DNA of 42,678 nt, taken from positions 1-42,678 of the forward strand of contig MCFL01000204.1 of the NCBI GenBank assembly GCA_002102555.1, in the 5' to 3' direction. Numbering within the stretch: position 1 is the stretch's first letter; each line of letters begins with the position of its first letter. Position numbers and translations under genes: made by a program. Of this stretch, positions 22,587 through 33,739 are shown piece after piece. Under the pieces are notes generated by a model, which was not told the DNA's origin, ran no database searches, and saw only the letters and a program-made list of their open reading frames with translations. Origin of the DNA: Catenaria anguillulae PL171. Its lineage: Eukaryota > Blastocladiomycota > Blastocladiomycetes > Blastocladiales > Catenariaceae.

Positions 22587-22763
22587 AAAGTCAAAGCGGG
22601 GAAACGCATTGGTGTCAATAGTATGTATATCATCATAAATCAGAAGCAGGTTGGGTCAGGCAACAAAAGAACGGAAATCAATAGTGAAGCGAGCAGGACT
22701 AAATGTGAGGGAGGAGACAAAACCGCCAAAGATGGAAAGCAAACGTAAAGGGACAACAGGAAA

Positions 22764-22782
22764 AGAGAGAGAGAGAGAGAGG
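22764..22782. repeat. GA microsatellite in ARL1 3' region
   Basis: Short purine GA tract in the region downstream of the ARL1 stop codon. Confidence 0.85.
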
Positions 22783-22821
22783 GGAGAGACAGAACGAGGG
22801 AGGAAACGAGATGCGGGCAAA

Positions 22822-23542
22822 CTATTGTTTGGACTGAATGACATTGACGAGCCAATCCAGTGCCTCATTCAAACCTGCCCAACAAAAAAGGGTCAGCTTA
22901 ATGTCCGCCCTCCATACACATTCAAACGAAAACAGCATACCTTCTCCCTTCAACGCACTTGTCCGGAAAATCTGCCACTGCCGGTTCTTAAAACTGGCCA
23001 ACCCCAACTGCTCGCTGACCTGAGCAGGACTCAATGCGCCCTCCATGTCCTGCTTGTTGGCCATGACCAACAAGGCCGCGTCCTTCAACTCCTCCTCCTC
23101 CAACATGGCCACGAGCTCTTCGCGACTCACGGCCATGCGGTCGCGATCGCACGAGTCCACCACGTAAATGATGGCATCTGTGTTGGCATAGTAGCACCGC
23201 CAGTACGGCCGGATCGATGTTTGGCCGCCCAAGTCCCACACTTGAAACTTGATGTTTTTGTAGGCCACTGTTTCCACGTTGAAGCCAATCGTTGGGATGG
23301 TTGTCACGACTTCGCCAACTTGAAGGCGGTACAAGATCGTTGTTTTGCCAGCGCCGTCCAAACCTTTTGATGTTGTCGACATAGATGTCATTGAGGAGAT
23401 TGGGTTGGTGTGAGCAATAATAAAGTGTCGCGCGAGGCAAATGGATCAAGATCAAAAGGAACTTAAACACACCGAGAATAAGAATGCGGACCTCCTTGTC
23501 GCCCCAGAGGCGCGAGAGAAGCCGCGAGAAGAGGGCACCCAT
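22822..23542 (-). CDS. ARL1: ARL1, ARF-like small GTPase of the trans-Golgi
   Basis: Three exons: 23542-23473, 23363-22941 and 22874-22822; introns of 109 nt (GTGTGT...AAAG) and 66 nt (GTATGC...GCAG); 181 residues, the usual length. MGALFSRLL gives Gly2 for N-myristoylation. G-motifs: GLDGAGKTT (P-loop), TIGFNVET with the switch I Thr, [13 protein letters not shown] (switch II), NKQDME and TSALKGEG. The run [20 protein letters not shown] and EEEELKDA are typical of Arl1 rather than Arf1, which has GLDKI and NKQDLP. ARL1 recruits GRIP-domain golgins to the trans-Golgi. No key residue is missing. Confidence 0.97.
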
Positions 23543-24186
23543 TGCTGCTGGTCAAAGTCTGATAGTACGGGTCTTTGCGTGTCGAAAGCCGATTGTTGGT
23601 GGCTGTGAGAGTCGACGAGCGATGGGCGAATGAATGGGTCAGTCGCTGAGCAGTTCAAAGTCTTCAGGAAGGACTGCAAAGGGGGGGACTTGTTGTTTAG
23701 AGGATATGTGCCGAAACCTCGAGGCCGGAAGCCTGGGTGCTGTCGCAGCAGGGTTGGAAGGAGCTGCCCAATCCCGGCTCGCTCGTGGACGTGGGCGGAG
23801 GGTGGCCGCCTGCGGCTGCAGATGATGGGTTGGAAAGGGCGGGGAGCTGTTGGGAGGCGCAGGGCAATACAGCCTGAAAGAAGCGTCGGACAAGTGCAGG
23901 AAACAGCGATTGCGGATAGTAAGGGTGGTTGAATACGACCAAACGTGCTTACATTTTGCGATGTCAACGTGCGGACTGTCGATGAGTAATGCGCCGACTG
24001 TGGCATCGTGGGTCCACACTCCACACGTGTCCAGTTGGCGACTGATGGCGGAGGCGGCGGCGACGTGACTTTGTGATGTCGGCGCTCGCGTTCGTTAACG
24101 TTTTTGTGACGGACGTTGAAGCACGAGTATACCACAGGGCCAATGGAACAAAAACTTGAAGCAATACTCGTCGTGTATCCGAAACC
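23543..24186. promoter_or_regulatory. divergent promoter region of ARL1 and the crotonase gene
   Basis: 644 nt between two divergent starts. Frames on both strands are short, and the longer minus-strand frames run through from the antisense of the crotonase gene. No separate gene or repeat recognised. Confidence 0.5.
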
Positions 24187-25029
24187 ATGTCTCGACCCCC
24201 ATCTGCCGACCACAGCAACAACGCGTCCAAGGTGGCGGCGGCGCCAGCCGTGCTCGAAAGCAACCTCGCCAACGACCCGCGCTTGCGCCTGCTGACCCTT
24301 GCGCACCCTCGATCGGGCAATGCCCTTTCCCCGGCTCTCGTCGCCTCGTTCACCGCCGCGTTTGATCGTGCCCTTGCCGACCCGATCGTTCGCACCATCA
24401 TCCTGACCGGCACGGGCAAGTACTTTTGCACGGGGATGAAACTCGATCCATCCGCATCGCTTCCCACCGGCAATGGCCACGGCGCTCCACCTTCCATCTT
24501 TAACCTTGTTCGCCAATCCACCAAGCCCACGGTCGCACTGGTCAATGGCCCTGCACTCGGTGGCGGTGCGGGGCTCGCGCTCGCCTGTGACGTGCTCATC
24601 TTTGCGTCCCCAGAAAAATGCTGGCTGGCGTTTCCCGAGGTCCGGCGCGGGCTTGCCCCGGCACTCATTTCGCTCGTGGTTGTGCCTGCACTCGGTGCGG
24701 GGCTTGCACGACGTGTCTTGTTGACTGCCGAGCGCGTATACCCTGCACAGTTGCCGCACGCCATTGTTGTGGAAGAAGGCGGCGATCCACTCGCAAATGC
24801 AGCAAGTGTTGCGCAAGACTTGTGCTTGGCGGGCCCAGAGGCAATTGTCAGGACAAAGCGTGTCGTGGATGCCGTTTCGCGAGCTGTGGATCGAGATGCA
24901 GATATCAAGCAACAAGTGGGAGAGGTTTTTACCGAGATGATGGCGAGCGACGAGGCGGCAGAAGGGATTGCGGCGTTCATGCAGAAGCGAGCGCCCGCAT
25001 GGGCGGCCGAGACAAGGGCAAAGCTGTGA
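24187..25029 (+). CDS. crotonase (enoyl-CoA hydratase/isomerase) family protein, probably peroxisomal
   Basis: Single exon, 280 residues. The crotonase fold is shown by NALSPALVASFTAAFD, the first oxyanion-hole strand GKYFCTGMKL (77-86), the second oxyanion block GPALGGGAGLALACD (121-135) and FPEVRRGL (149-156). Glu151 matches one of the two catalytic Glu of enoyl-CoA hydratase; by position the second is replaced by Arg (about 176), which would fit an isomerase or other activity better than classical hydratase. The protein ends in Ala-Lys-Leu, a peroxisomal targeting signal type 1, so I infer a role in peroxisomal acyl-CoA metabolism. There is no mitochondrial presequence. The exact substrate is not visible. 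The 3' end is 401 nt from the convergent CFAP57 stop. Confidence 0.88.
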   Translation: MSRPPSADHSNNASKVAAAPAVLESNLANDPRLRLLTLAHPRSGNALSPALVASFTAAFDRALADPIVRTIILTGTGKYFCTGMKLDPSASLPTGNGHGAPPSIFNLVRQSTKPTVALVNGPALGGGAGLALACDVLIFASPEKCWLAFPEVRRGLAPALISLVVVPALGAGLARRVLLTAERVYPAQLPHAIVVEEGGDPLANAASVAQDLCLAGPEAIVRTKRVVDAVSRAVDRDADIKQQVGEVFTEMMASDEAAEGIAAFMQKRAPAWAAETRAKL

Positions 25030-25430
25030 TTTGTTGCCAGCCAATCGTTTGGGAAGGGAATACGCTGATGTTCCGCTCTTGTCGTGAATAAACCAAATCA
25101 ACATGCAGTGTATCACATTGTGTTGTATGTAAATACAGACGGCGACAGAACGGAACAGTCAGCGAATCAAAATGCAACAAATTAACGCAGGCTGGTATCG
25201 TAAGCAATCAATTTCAGAAAAGGTAAAAATCCAAGTCTCCATTGCAAGAATCCCAAGGTTCAAGTCACAATCGATGATAAAGAGCCGGCTGGCTGAGCCG
25301 AGTTCAAGGAGGATTGACTGGCAGTGACATTGTTCCCATTTGACCGAAGCACCGGTAGCGACTCTGATGTCCACAAGTTCCAATGCCACGTTAGTTGCTA
25401 CTCTGACCCAGGGATTCCCACAAGCAATTC
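25030..25430. other. convergent 3' region, no gene seen
   Basis: Space between the crotonase and CFAP57 stop codons, expected to hold both 3' UTRs. AT-richer than the flanks. No further feature recognised. Confidence 0.55.
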
Positions 25431-28400
25431 CTAAAAAGCAAGCGTACCCCTCATGGCCCTCAACCGCCTCACCTCGGAAATCAATCCCTTATTCTCTTGC
25501 ACGCGTGCGAAATGCTCAATCCGAAACTCCCCGCTCTGTTTCTCCAAGTGCACCTTGAGCTGTCGAATCGTTTTTCTGAGCGCCACCTCCTGCTTTTCGA
25601 GTTCGGTATCCATCTCGGTCACCTGCTTCTCCTCGGCCTTGGGCATTCCCTTGCAGTACTTGCCATGCAACCCAGCCACGCTCTTGGCAAGCATAGCCGG
25701 GTCCTGCACGTAATCAATGGCCAGCGTCAGGTCCGTCTGACACTGTTTGAACAAGTGCACGAGTGCCTGGGTGCGCTGATGTGCAAGTGCGGCATCCTTG
25801 TTGGCCTTGGCGAGTGCCTCCTTGAGCTCGAGCTCGGCATTAAGCATGGCCTGCTCGTGGCAGTTTTGGTCTGATAAGGCCTTATTTGTAGCCAAAATGC
25901 GCGCCTTGAACTCGTCAATGGCCAACTCCCTCGGCTCAATCTGCTGCTTGAGGTCCTTGATCTTGTGGTCCAGAACAAACTTGTACTTTTCTAACTCTTG
26001 GTTGCTCTTCTTGAGATCGTAAACCCTACGCTCTTGTTCCTGGATCATGCGATCACGTTCGAGCATGTCTGCCTTGAGTAAATCCACTTCACGCTCGAGC
26101 GCCGCCATAATCTTGCGCAGTCGATTTTCGTTATCCTTGAGCTTGGCCACCTCAATCTTGTTGTCCTCAATTTCCTTGTTGAGCGTCAAAAATTTCTTTT
26201 TCATGATACCATTCTCGCCCTTGAGCCGAAACGACACCTCTCGTTCTTGCTTGAGCGCTTGCTCATACCGGGCCTCCTGCGCAGCGACCTCGGTCTCGAT
26301 ATCCTCTGCGTGTTGCCTTTGGTCCTCGGTAAACTCGCGCAGCTGCTGGTCCATCATTTCGTGCAATTGCACCAACGCGTCGGCCCGTCCGCGGAGCAAG
26401 TCTTCGAAATGTGCCGTCAGCTTGCCAATTTCCTCGGCGCGCACACGTTCAAACTCGGCGTGCTCGGCCTCCCACGATGCTTGCTTTGCACGCATTTCCT
26501 CCTGAAGCGTCTGGAATCGCTCATACTCGTTCATGAGCTGCTGGTTATTGTGGTTTTCAGTTTCGCGCAGCTCGCGCGCGTTGCGGGTCACGACCAGTTG
26601 GTACTCGTCCTTGTACTTTGCCTCGTCCTTGTCCTTTTCCGAACGCAGCACAATGGACTGCGACTTGAGTGCATCGATTTCCTTTGTGAGCTCGAGCGTA
26701 AGTTCTTTGAGCTTGTCTTGCAAGTACATGTCCTTGAGGCGCAGCTGGTAGTCTTGCTCAATCTTGAGCTCCTCGAGTCGAGTCCGCATCTCGTTGATCA
26801 TGACCGTCTTTTCCTCGAGGTCGGATTTGGTCACAACCACTTCGTCGGCATACACAGAGTCGACGCCTGGAGGCAATGTCCCGGCGGCACCAAGTCCACC
26901 TGATTGCTGCTGCTGTTGTTGTTGCTGATGCTGAGTCTGAGCTTGGACGACCTGTTGCTGCTGACCAATAGGCGATGCACTGCGACTCGCCGTTGCCGCC
27001 ACTGACTCACCGCCACCTGTCGAGGACATGGCCTCCGTGGCTGCCGCCACTGCCGCCGCACGCGTTGCTGACTCGCGATCCCAAATCCGAAAAACGACCA
27101 CACACGCGTCCTCACCAACAGTCACCAGGTACTTGTCGTCCGACGTCACTTTCATTCGGGCAATACCCGTGGCATGGGCTGCATGTTCCTGCATCACGTC
27201 GTCGGCATCCAGATCCGCGAGATCCGCAGGCAGTGGGCTGCGCACTGCCTTGACTGTGCCCGCACCTGTCGCCACAAAAAACATGCGCCCAGACTGCGAT
27301 GCGGCCAGCTGCACAACGTCGACCAGCGGCGACCGGAGCTCGCGTGCAAGCAGAGAGTCTGCAACTGCACGCAACGTGCGGTCTGTGCCGACAGCAAATG
27401 TGATGCCTGCCACATCAATCGCAGACGTGAAGCAAACGCCCTTTTGAATGTACTCGTTGACGCGTTTGGCCACCATGGTGCCTGGCGATTGCATTTGCTG
27501 CTGCTGTTGCACAGGTGTGGCCGCCGCCATACTTGCCCTGCGCCTACCACTTGATTGTTGTTGCGACTGGGGCACTTGACCTGCCGCAGAGCCACCAACC
27601 ACACCCAAACTCGCCGGATCGCGCAAAACCCATGAATACACTGCCCCGTCAGCGCCACAGCTCACGAGCCGCGCATCGTCCAAGTCCACGCCTCCCAGTG
27701 CCGCTGATGGCGCGGTTTGATTGCCCATGACGTGCGTTCCTCGGGTCCAATACAAACTGCGAATGCGGCCATTGTGCGCCTTGAGCGTCGCAATCAACTC
27801 AAATGTCCACACATTATACACGGTGATGATGGACCCTTGCACTGCGGCAAACTGATGCCCGCCACGCGCAAATGCACAGTCGCGGCACCCGCGAATGGGA
27901 AACTCGTGCAGCGTGCGGAGGTCGTCGGGCAGGATGGTAAACAGGCGGAGTTTGTCGGGAAAGCCCGCGAGGAGGTAATAGCCCGAAGGATGGATCGACA
28001 CGCTGAGTGGCTCTTCGGGAAACGATTTGAAGAGCTCGCACGAGTAGTTGGCAAAGTTCCAGATGCGGATGGATTTGTCGACCGAGCACGTTACCGTGAT
28101 TGGCTTGCGGGCGCACACGTCCATGCCCGTGATTGGGGCAGAGTGGAAGGACGGCAAGACCGAGGTGCATTGGAGAGCTTCACCCTTTATTCATGTTGGG
28201 ACATAACATTCGGTGAGCGCAAGAAAGGAAAGAATGTCTCCGGGTCAACGAGGGTCTGTACCTTTGCGAGCTCAATCATGGACACATTGACCAAGATACA
28301 CCCGCCATCCTCGCCCACAACCAACATGAGTTCCTCGGAACTGTTGACCACCAGCGACCGATTGCGCATTGGATTGATGAGCCCACCCGACTTGACATCG

Positions 28401-30161
28401 TTCCCACCATCGTTGCCACCTGCGCCATGTAGCTGTTGCTGCTGCCCGCTTCCACCACCGCCTACCGAAGCTGCCAACCCATTTCCATTTCCGGCGCCAC
28501 CGCCACCAGCCGAACTCACCACCACAATGGGCGACCGGCACACGAGCTTGATCAAATCGGCCGCATCCCTGGCATTCCTCTCGTACACGTGCACGGTGCC
28601 CTTGCACGACGCAACAAGCAGCCGCGACGAGGTCGACATGGCATCCACGGGCGGATACTGCAAGTGTCCCGACGCAGCAAGTTCCGGCGGAAAGTGTGTC
28701 AGCGACATGATGGCATTGGCACTGCTCGCAATGATGCCATGCGCGAGCGTTGGACCCGTCGGCGGAGCGAGTGGCGTGGATGTACGAGAAGAGTCGGGGC
28801 CGGGATTGGAGGATGTTGCGATGGATATGGGAGACGTGGCATGGCTGCCGCCCAAGTGGGGCACGGTGGCATGGGCGGATTCTAGGATGTAGAAGGCTTT
28901 GAATACATTGTTTTCCATGATGACAATGCAGCCGCGGGCGCCAATAGCAAAGCGTGCAGCCGAGATCCATGTAAATGACGTGATTTCCTGTTGACTCTAT
29001 TGTGATCAGCGGCTTGACAGGCAAGTCTTTGGGTGGAAATCGAAGCAATCAAGTACCGATTCCTTGACAGGTAACTGCATACCCACTGGTTTAAGCGTTC
29101 CCTCGGACGCGCGATAGATCCTCAGTAGCCCATTTGCGTGCACAGCAATCAACTCGTCGTCGCTTGGGTTGACCGACACGGCCAGGTGAGTGGGTATCGG
29201 AATTGCTGCCACTGTGCCACCTGCGAGCGACGCGGCTGCTGGTAATGATGAATTCCACGTGCGACCGGGACGACTGCTGCCGGCAAATGCATTTGGATGT
29301 GGACTGGTCGATCCTGAATGGTGTGCAGAGGTGGGAGGGGGTGTGAGCGGAATGATTGTGGCACCGAGATTGCGCGACTTTTCCCATGTCCAGTATGTGA
29401 GGAAGAGGTCCGCGGTCAGGACGGCAATGTTTTTCGAGTCTGACGAGAAGGAGATTCCTGCGACTTCCTACAACGGTGTCAAGCATGTGTCCAGTCAATT
29501 ACCCGATGCAGCACTACCGAGATATGAACAAAGTTGCTCCTGACCTTTGGCCTCTTGTCGGCCAACGGGTACACTTCATCCAGAGAAATGGTCTTGCGTT
29601 TCCTATAAGTTGGCAATCCGAAAATGTGCACGACGGACCGCATCGTCGTCACTGCCGACGATAATCCGGTTCCCACTGAGGCCCCGCTGCCATTGCTTGG
29701 CGTGGCACTGACTGAAGACTCACGTCCTTTTCTCCCATTCCCTGCCACCACCGAAGCGAACTCGTTTGGCACTGATCCCGGCGCTTGACCGACCGTTGAC
29801 GCGTTGGACGCTGGACTCGTCCGTGCCGGTATCCGCTCAGCAATGGCCAAGTAATGCCGCTCCCTCGTGACGCAGATGGACGTGATGACGGCTTCACGAG
29901 TCGTCGCAGGCGTAAACTTTTGTGTGCGGGTTGAAAGGGTGAAATGGACGAGGTTACCACCCGCAATGTAGAGGAGCGAGTGGTCGTCGATAAAGTGGAA
30001 TGGGTCGCGCGCGGTTGTGCGTGCGCCGAATGCAACTCTGGTGTGAAGGCAACGAAAACTCGGATTGGTGAGTCGCTGCTGGTAAATGACAACGAGGTGA
30101 TCAACGCTTCCTCGAGCTCGGTTTGCCAGACGTACGCTGGTGCAACACTGGCGATGGACAT
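25431..30161 (-). CDS. CFAP57: CFAP57 (WDR65) flagellar WD-repeat and coiled-coil protein
   Basis: Five exons: 30161-30136 (26 nt), 30037-29545, 29467-29057, 28987-28262 and 28184-25431; introns of 98, 77, 69 and 77 nt, all GT-AG and in frame; about 1469 residues. The joins reproduce family sequence, for example LAKGE next to HSAPITGMDVCARKPITVTC, then CSVDKSIRIWN and FPDKLRLF. WD/beta-propeller region about 1-990, then coiled coil about 1000-1440 with ADEVVVTKSDLEEK, QLRLKDMYLQDKLKELTLEL, RLKGENGIMKKKF and KFVLDHKIKDLKQQIEPRE. CFAP57 belongs to motile axonemes, linked in animals and algae to inner dynein arm assembly. Compared with the human protein (about 1250) it has low-complexity inserts, including poly-Gln near 26910-26935. 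The first coding exon is the least certain part. Confidence 0.95.
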
Positions 30162-32585
30162 GGCTGGTCGGAAAACGTGAGGATTTCGGTCGATTGGCTG
30201 AATGCAAACAGTGGTACATGGGATCAGAGACATCAACGTGTGCGTGCTCTTGCTCTACCCGCCGAGCTCAGTGAGTTGTATGGGAACAACGGCGAGGGGC
30301 GAGGGCGCGTTCTGACATGATGATGTACATCCTCCGCGCATATGGAATGCTTCTCCATCGGAGTCCACCATGAGAGACAGTACGCAGTTTCCCTCAAGAT
30401 CCGTCTCTGGTAAACATACGAACCGGACAAAATGGGATTCTGCTATTCATCTTTGGCAGCATTACAGGACCAGTCGACTGGTCGACTTGCGCAAGTACAA
30501 GCTGCTGTGTCGACGACAACCCAAGTGCTTGCTCACACGGTGCCGCCCAGATCCCTGGACGCCATTCGCCACATCCCGGACCAACGGGGGCTGCAGCCCA
30601 AGCGCTACATGTGACCGAACGGGGCTGCAGCCCAAGCGCTACATGTGACCGTATGGCATGCATCGCTTGGCGATTTCCGCTTGAAATTGCTGGCTGGTGG
30701 ACATAATCGGAACCAGTAAAAAGTGCAAAGCCAGAACGAACTCGCGGGCTTGTGTTCATTCGACCGTGGTCAATCCAGTGCGGCTCCACCCTCATGATCG
30801 GATCCATGCACTGATCCATGCCATACGCAAATGCATGGTTGAAGCACATGGGCACTGGTTCATGCCGAAACATCATGACGAAGAGTCTTGCGGCTGTAGT
30901 ATGTATGTATTTAATTAGCCTAGTAAGGCATTCCCATGGATTTGCGCTACTGCATTGACAAGCTTGACCAATGATGCACTATTCGCCAGTTGCGTTGCCA
31001 ATGCGTTTTGCGACCAGCTGGCCATACTTTGGTGAGAGCATGATTGGCACATGCCCTGTTCCCGTTACCTCCCTTTGGCCGTTCATGCCAATCGTCGAAT
31101 CGGTCACGGTGACTCGGCAGCACACTCGCTAGTAGCTGCCGTACAATGCCTCCTGCAGATACCTTGAAAATCGGACACTTGGATCACCGCGGAACATAGG
31201 TTACGGTTACGAAAAGTACTAGTGAACCCTGGCGTCTCGTGCACCGTCATTCTAATACCACTTGTGTTTTGATGAATGAATGAGCCTATCCAACAAGCAA
31301 GAGCTCGACCTGTGGGAAACCATTCCAACAAATGACATGACGACAACTGCACACCGATCGAAAAGTGATAGGTCGGCAGAATGAACGCACGGCGGCCCAT
31401 GCCATGGAATGGAGGAGGCCAGTGAACCGGTGAAGCCTGGGCCAACCGCAACAGCAGGGCTTGAAGTGCAATTGGTTGACACTATTTACACCAATGCGTG
31501 TGTGAGCTCGGCATATGGAATACTTGGCAGTGAACATCTTTCGTTGCATGACGCTCCTAGCGACGGTGGGTTTGTTGATGGCTGCTGCCCATTGCGCAAG
31601 CAAATTCGCCGAGGAGTAATGGAATTAGACGCACGGCTCAGCGTTTTCCTGATTGACGATTGACGGCCTGCGGACTCGCGAAAGGTCATGAAAACACACG
31701 CAGAATGGACGCGTTCATGACTTTTTGGCCAGCCACTCTGGATCGCCAACTCCAGCAACACCAGCGACACTGGGAAGGAGTATTGCATGGGCAGTCAGTT
31801 TTAATTAGCCTCCCCGCTTCATATGTCACTTTTTTTTCAACTTTGAATCGGCGGTGAGTGGGCCAAAGCATGCGCTTTTTCTTTCCGTACTCACAACCCA
31901 CAACGGTGCGATGGTTGATGGTTGATGGTTGATTGAGAGGCCGGAGGCGAAGAGTTCAGGGCAAGCCAACCACGCGCCTTCGCACATGGATAATGGGCAT
32001 CATTGATTCATGAGCGCTCTCTTGTATGGCCGTGGCTGACAGAGGGCAAAACCCACGACACCTTTGGTGCTGGCGAGTGGCTGCTGTGCGTTTGGGCGCC
32101 CTTTTGGGAAGGGGCCGGCATAGACACAACAAAAGCGACCCAGGCCCCCCGCAAATCCCTTCCATCCCATCGCCATCTTTCCTGTCCCTCATCGTTCGGC
32201 TGGCCCAGAATATTCTCTCACACTGCCCACTCGTCACTGTTGCACTTGATATCGACTGTCATCTGCACTGCCAATACGCTGGACACTGCCCATCCCACAA
32301 CACGCCGAGGCTCTTGACTGCAAGTCCACCCGTGCCCGTGCCAACCCTCCGCCTCCTCAACGACGATCCCATCGCCGCATCCCCCTACTTGACCATCGCT
32401 GGACGATTGCCAACAACCCCCCAACCCTACAACCATCCTGGCGTGCAGTGCTGCCACCCACCCTTTCCGCTCTCGCTCTCTATCAACGACACGTAGACCG
32501 TGCCAAGAATCCAACCTCCCCCTCCCCCCGCCTACCGACTTGATATCCCAACTCTTTCTTTCCTGTTCCTCTCCACTGCTCAAAC
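30162..32585. other. 2.4 kb gene-poor region upstream of the secreted GKKN protein
   Basis: Longest gene-free stretch of the window. Frames on both strands are short and show no protein family. It contains the CFAP57 promoter, a 34-35 nt tandem duplication (30583-30651), a TTGATGG triplet repeat near 31913-31935, and a pyrimidine-rich leader before 32586. It may include the promoter of the secreted protein gene. No transposon, tRNA or other RNA gene recognised. Confidence 0.5.
30583..30651. repeat. tandem duplication, unit of about 34 nt
   Basis: Two adjacent copies of a unit containing GGGGCTGCAGCCCAAGCGCT followed by ACATGTGACCG (30583-30617 and 30617-30651), differing by one G in the run and a base at the border. 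The core GGGCTGCAGCCC is a perfect palindrome, so each copy could form a hairpin or bind a dimeric factor. Confidence 0.93.
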
Positions 32586-33739
32586 ATGAAGACGCACAAC
32601 CTCGTTGCTCTTGCCGTGTGCTGCCTTGCCGCGGTCGCCCTCAACGCCATGCCTGGCACGGCAAACGCCGTACCAGAACCTGTACCGGTCCCTGCACCGG
32701 CACCTGTCGCCAACCCGGATCCTGTTGCTGTTGCTGAGCCAAGTTTGACGGGCCTGGATTCTGAAGACATTGTCTTGCTTGAGCGTCGTGTACGTCTCCT
32801 CTCCCTTGCCACCCATCATCATTCATTGATCGACCAATGATTGATTGGAAATGGGAACTGACCGACGCGTTTTCTTCACAGCAACAACGTGGACGCGGCC
32901 GTGGCCAACGTGGCGGCAAGAAAAATGCCGGCAAGAAAAACGTCGGCAAGAAGAATGCGGGCAAGAAGAACCTTGGTAAGAAGAAGAATCTCGGCAAGAA
33001 GGGCAAGAAGAACGTGGGCAAGAAGCAGCAAGGCGGCAAGGGCAAGAAAAACGTTGGCAAAAAGCAGCAGGGCGGCAAGAAGAACCAGGGCAAGAACCAG
33101 GGTAAGAAGAACCAGGGTAAGAAGAATATTGACGCGGGCAAGAAGAACAATGCCGGCAAGAAGAATGCCGGCAAGGGCATTGGCAACGGTGTCCAGTTCT
33201 GCAACCAAGTCGGTCTTCGGAATGCCATTGCCGATGGCACGCAAAAGAAGACGCCCACTTGCTCGGTCACTGTTCAAGGTGTCATCCCGTCCTTCAACCG
33301 CATGGTGTCGACCATCATTCTCGCCCCGCAATCTGGCGCCAACATTCAAGCCGGATCCGAAATCAATGTTGCCGTCCGGACCGCCAACATGGACTTGGGC
33401 TTCTTTGAGGATCCAAATGCCCGTTACTATGCCTCGCCCCAGACTCTCAACAGCCAAGGCGTGATTGAAGGCCATCAGCACGTCACGGTCCAAGATCTCG
33501 GTAACGGACAGAACCCGCCCGACCCGCGGTCCGATGCCCTCGTGTTCTTCAAGGGTCTTGACCAGGAAGATGCCAACGGTATCTTGACGGTCACGATTCC
33601 CGCGGACGCGACCCAGGGCATGGCCGGCTCGAGCGTTCGGATTTGCACAATGACGGGTACGCGTGGTCATCAGCCTGTCCTCATGCCTGTTGCCCGTCGT
33701 GGAGCCCAGGACGATTGCATTCGCGTCAACATGACCTAA
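32586..33739 (+). CDS. secreted lysine-rich GKKN-repeat protein with fungal 'S17-like' C-terminal domain
   Basis: Two exons, 32586-32789 and 32882-33739, with a 92 nt intron (GTACGT...ACAG, phase 0); 353 residues. A clear signal peptide (MKTHNLVALAVCCLAAVALNA) is followed by a Pro/Val/Ala propeptide-like stretch ending LLERR, a likely Kex2-type dibasic site at the exon border. Then comes QQRGRGRGQRGG, about 90 residues of GKKN/GKKQ repeats with about 34 lysines (about 81-168), and a conserved domain (169-353) with FCNQVGL, CSVTVQGVIPSFNRM, GFFEDPNARYY, GVIEGHQHVTVQDLG and the end DDCIRVNMT; four Cys could form two disulfides. Similar domains in fungal secreted proteins are often, and I think wrongly, labelled 'ribosomal protein S17'. 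Function unknown; the polycationic repeat suggests binding to anionic walls, DNA or polysaccharide. Confidence 0.88.

Noticed and set aside
23452..25116. 554-codon open frame on the minus strand
   Set aside because: It covers the antisense of the crotonase gene and the ARL1/crotonase promoter, is Arg/His/Cys-rich without domain structure, and overlaps the first exon of ARL1.
27717..28892. 391-codon open frame on the plus strand
   Set aside because: Antisense to CFAP57 exons, whose protein sequence matches the family across the same interval and across the intron.
30583..30651. CRISPR-like or satellite array
   Set aside because: Only two copies directly adjacent, without spacers, in a eukaryotic context; kept only as a tandem duplication.
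32026..32496. 156-codon plus-strand frame just upstream of the secreted protein gene
   Set aside because: Pro/His/Cys-rich with no motif, ends in the pyrimidine-rich leader of the next gene and looks like non-coding upstream DNA.
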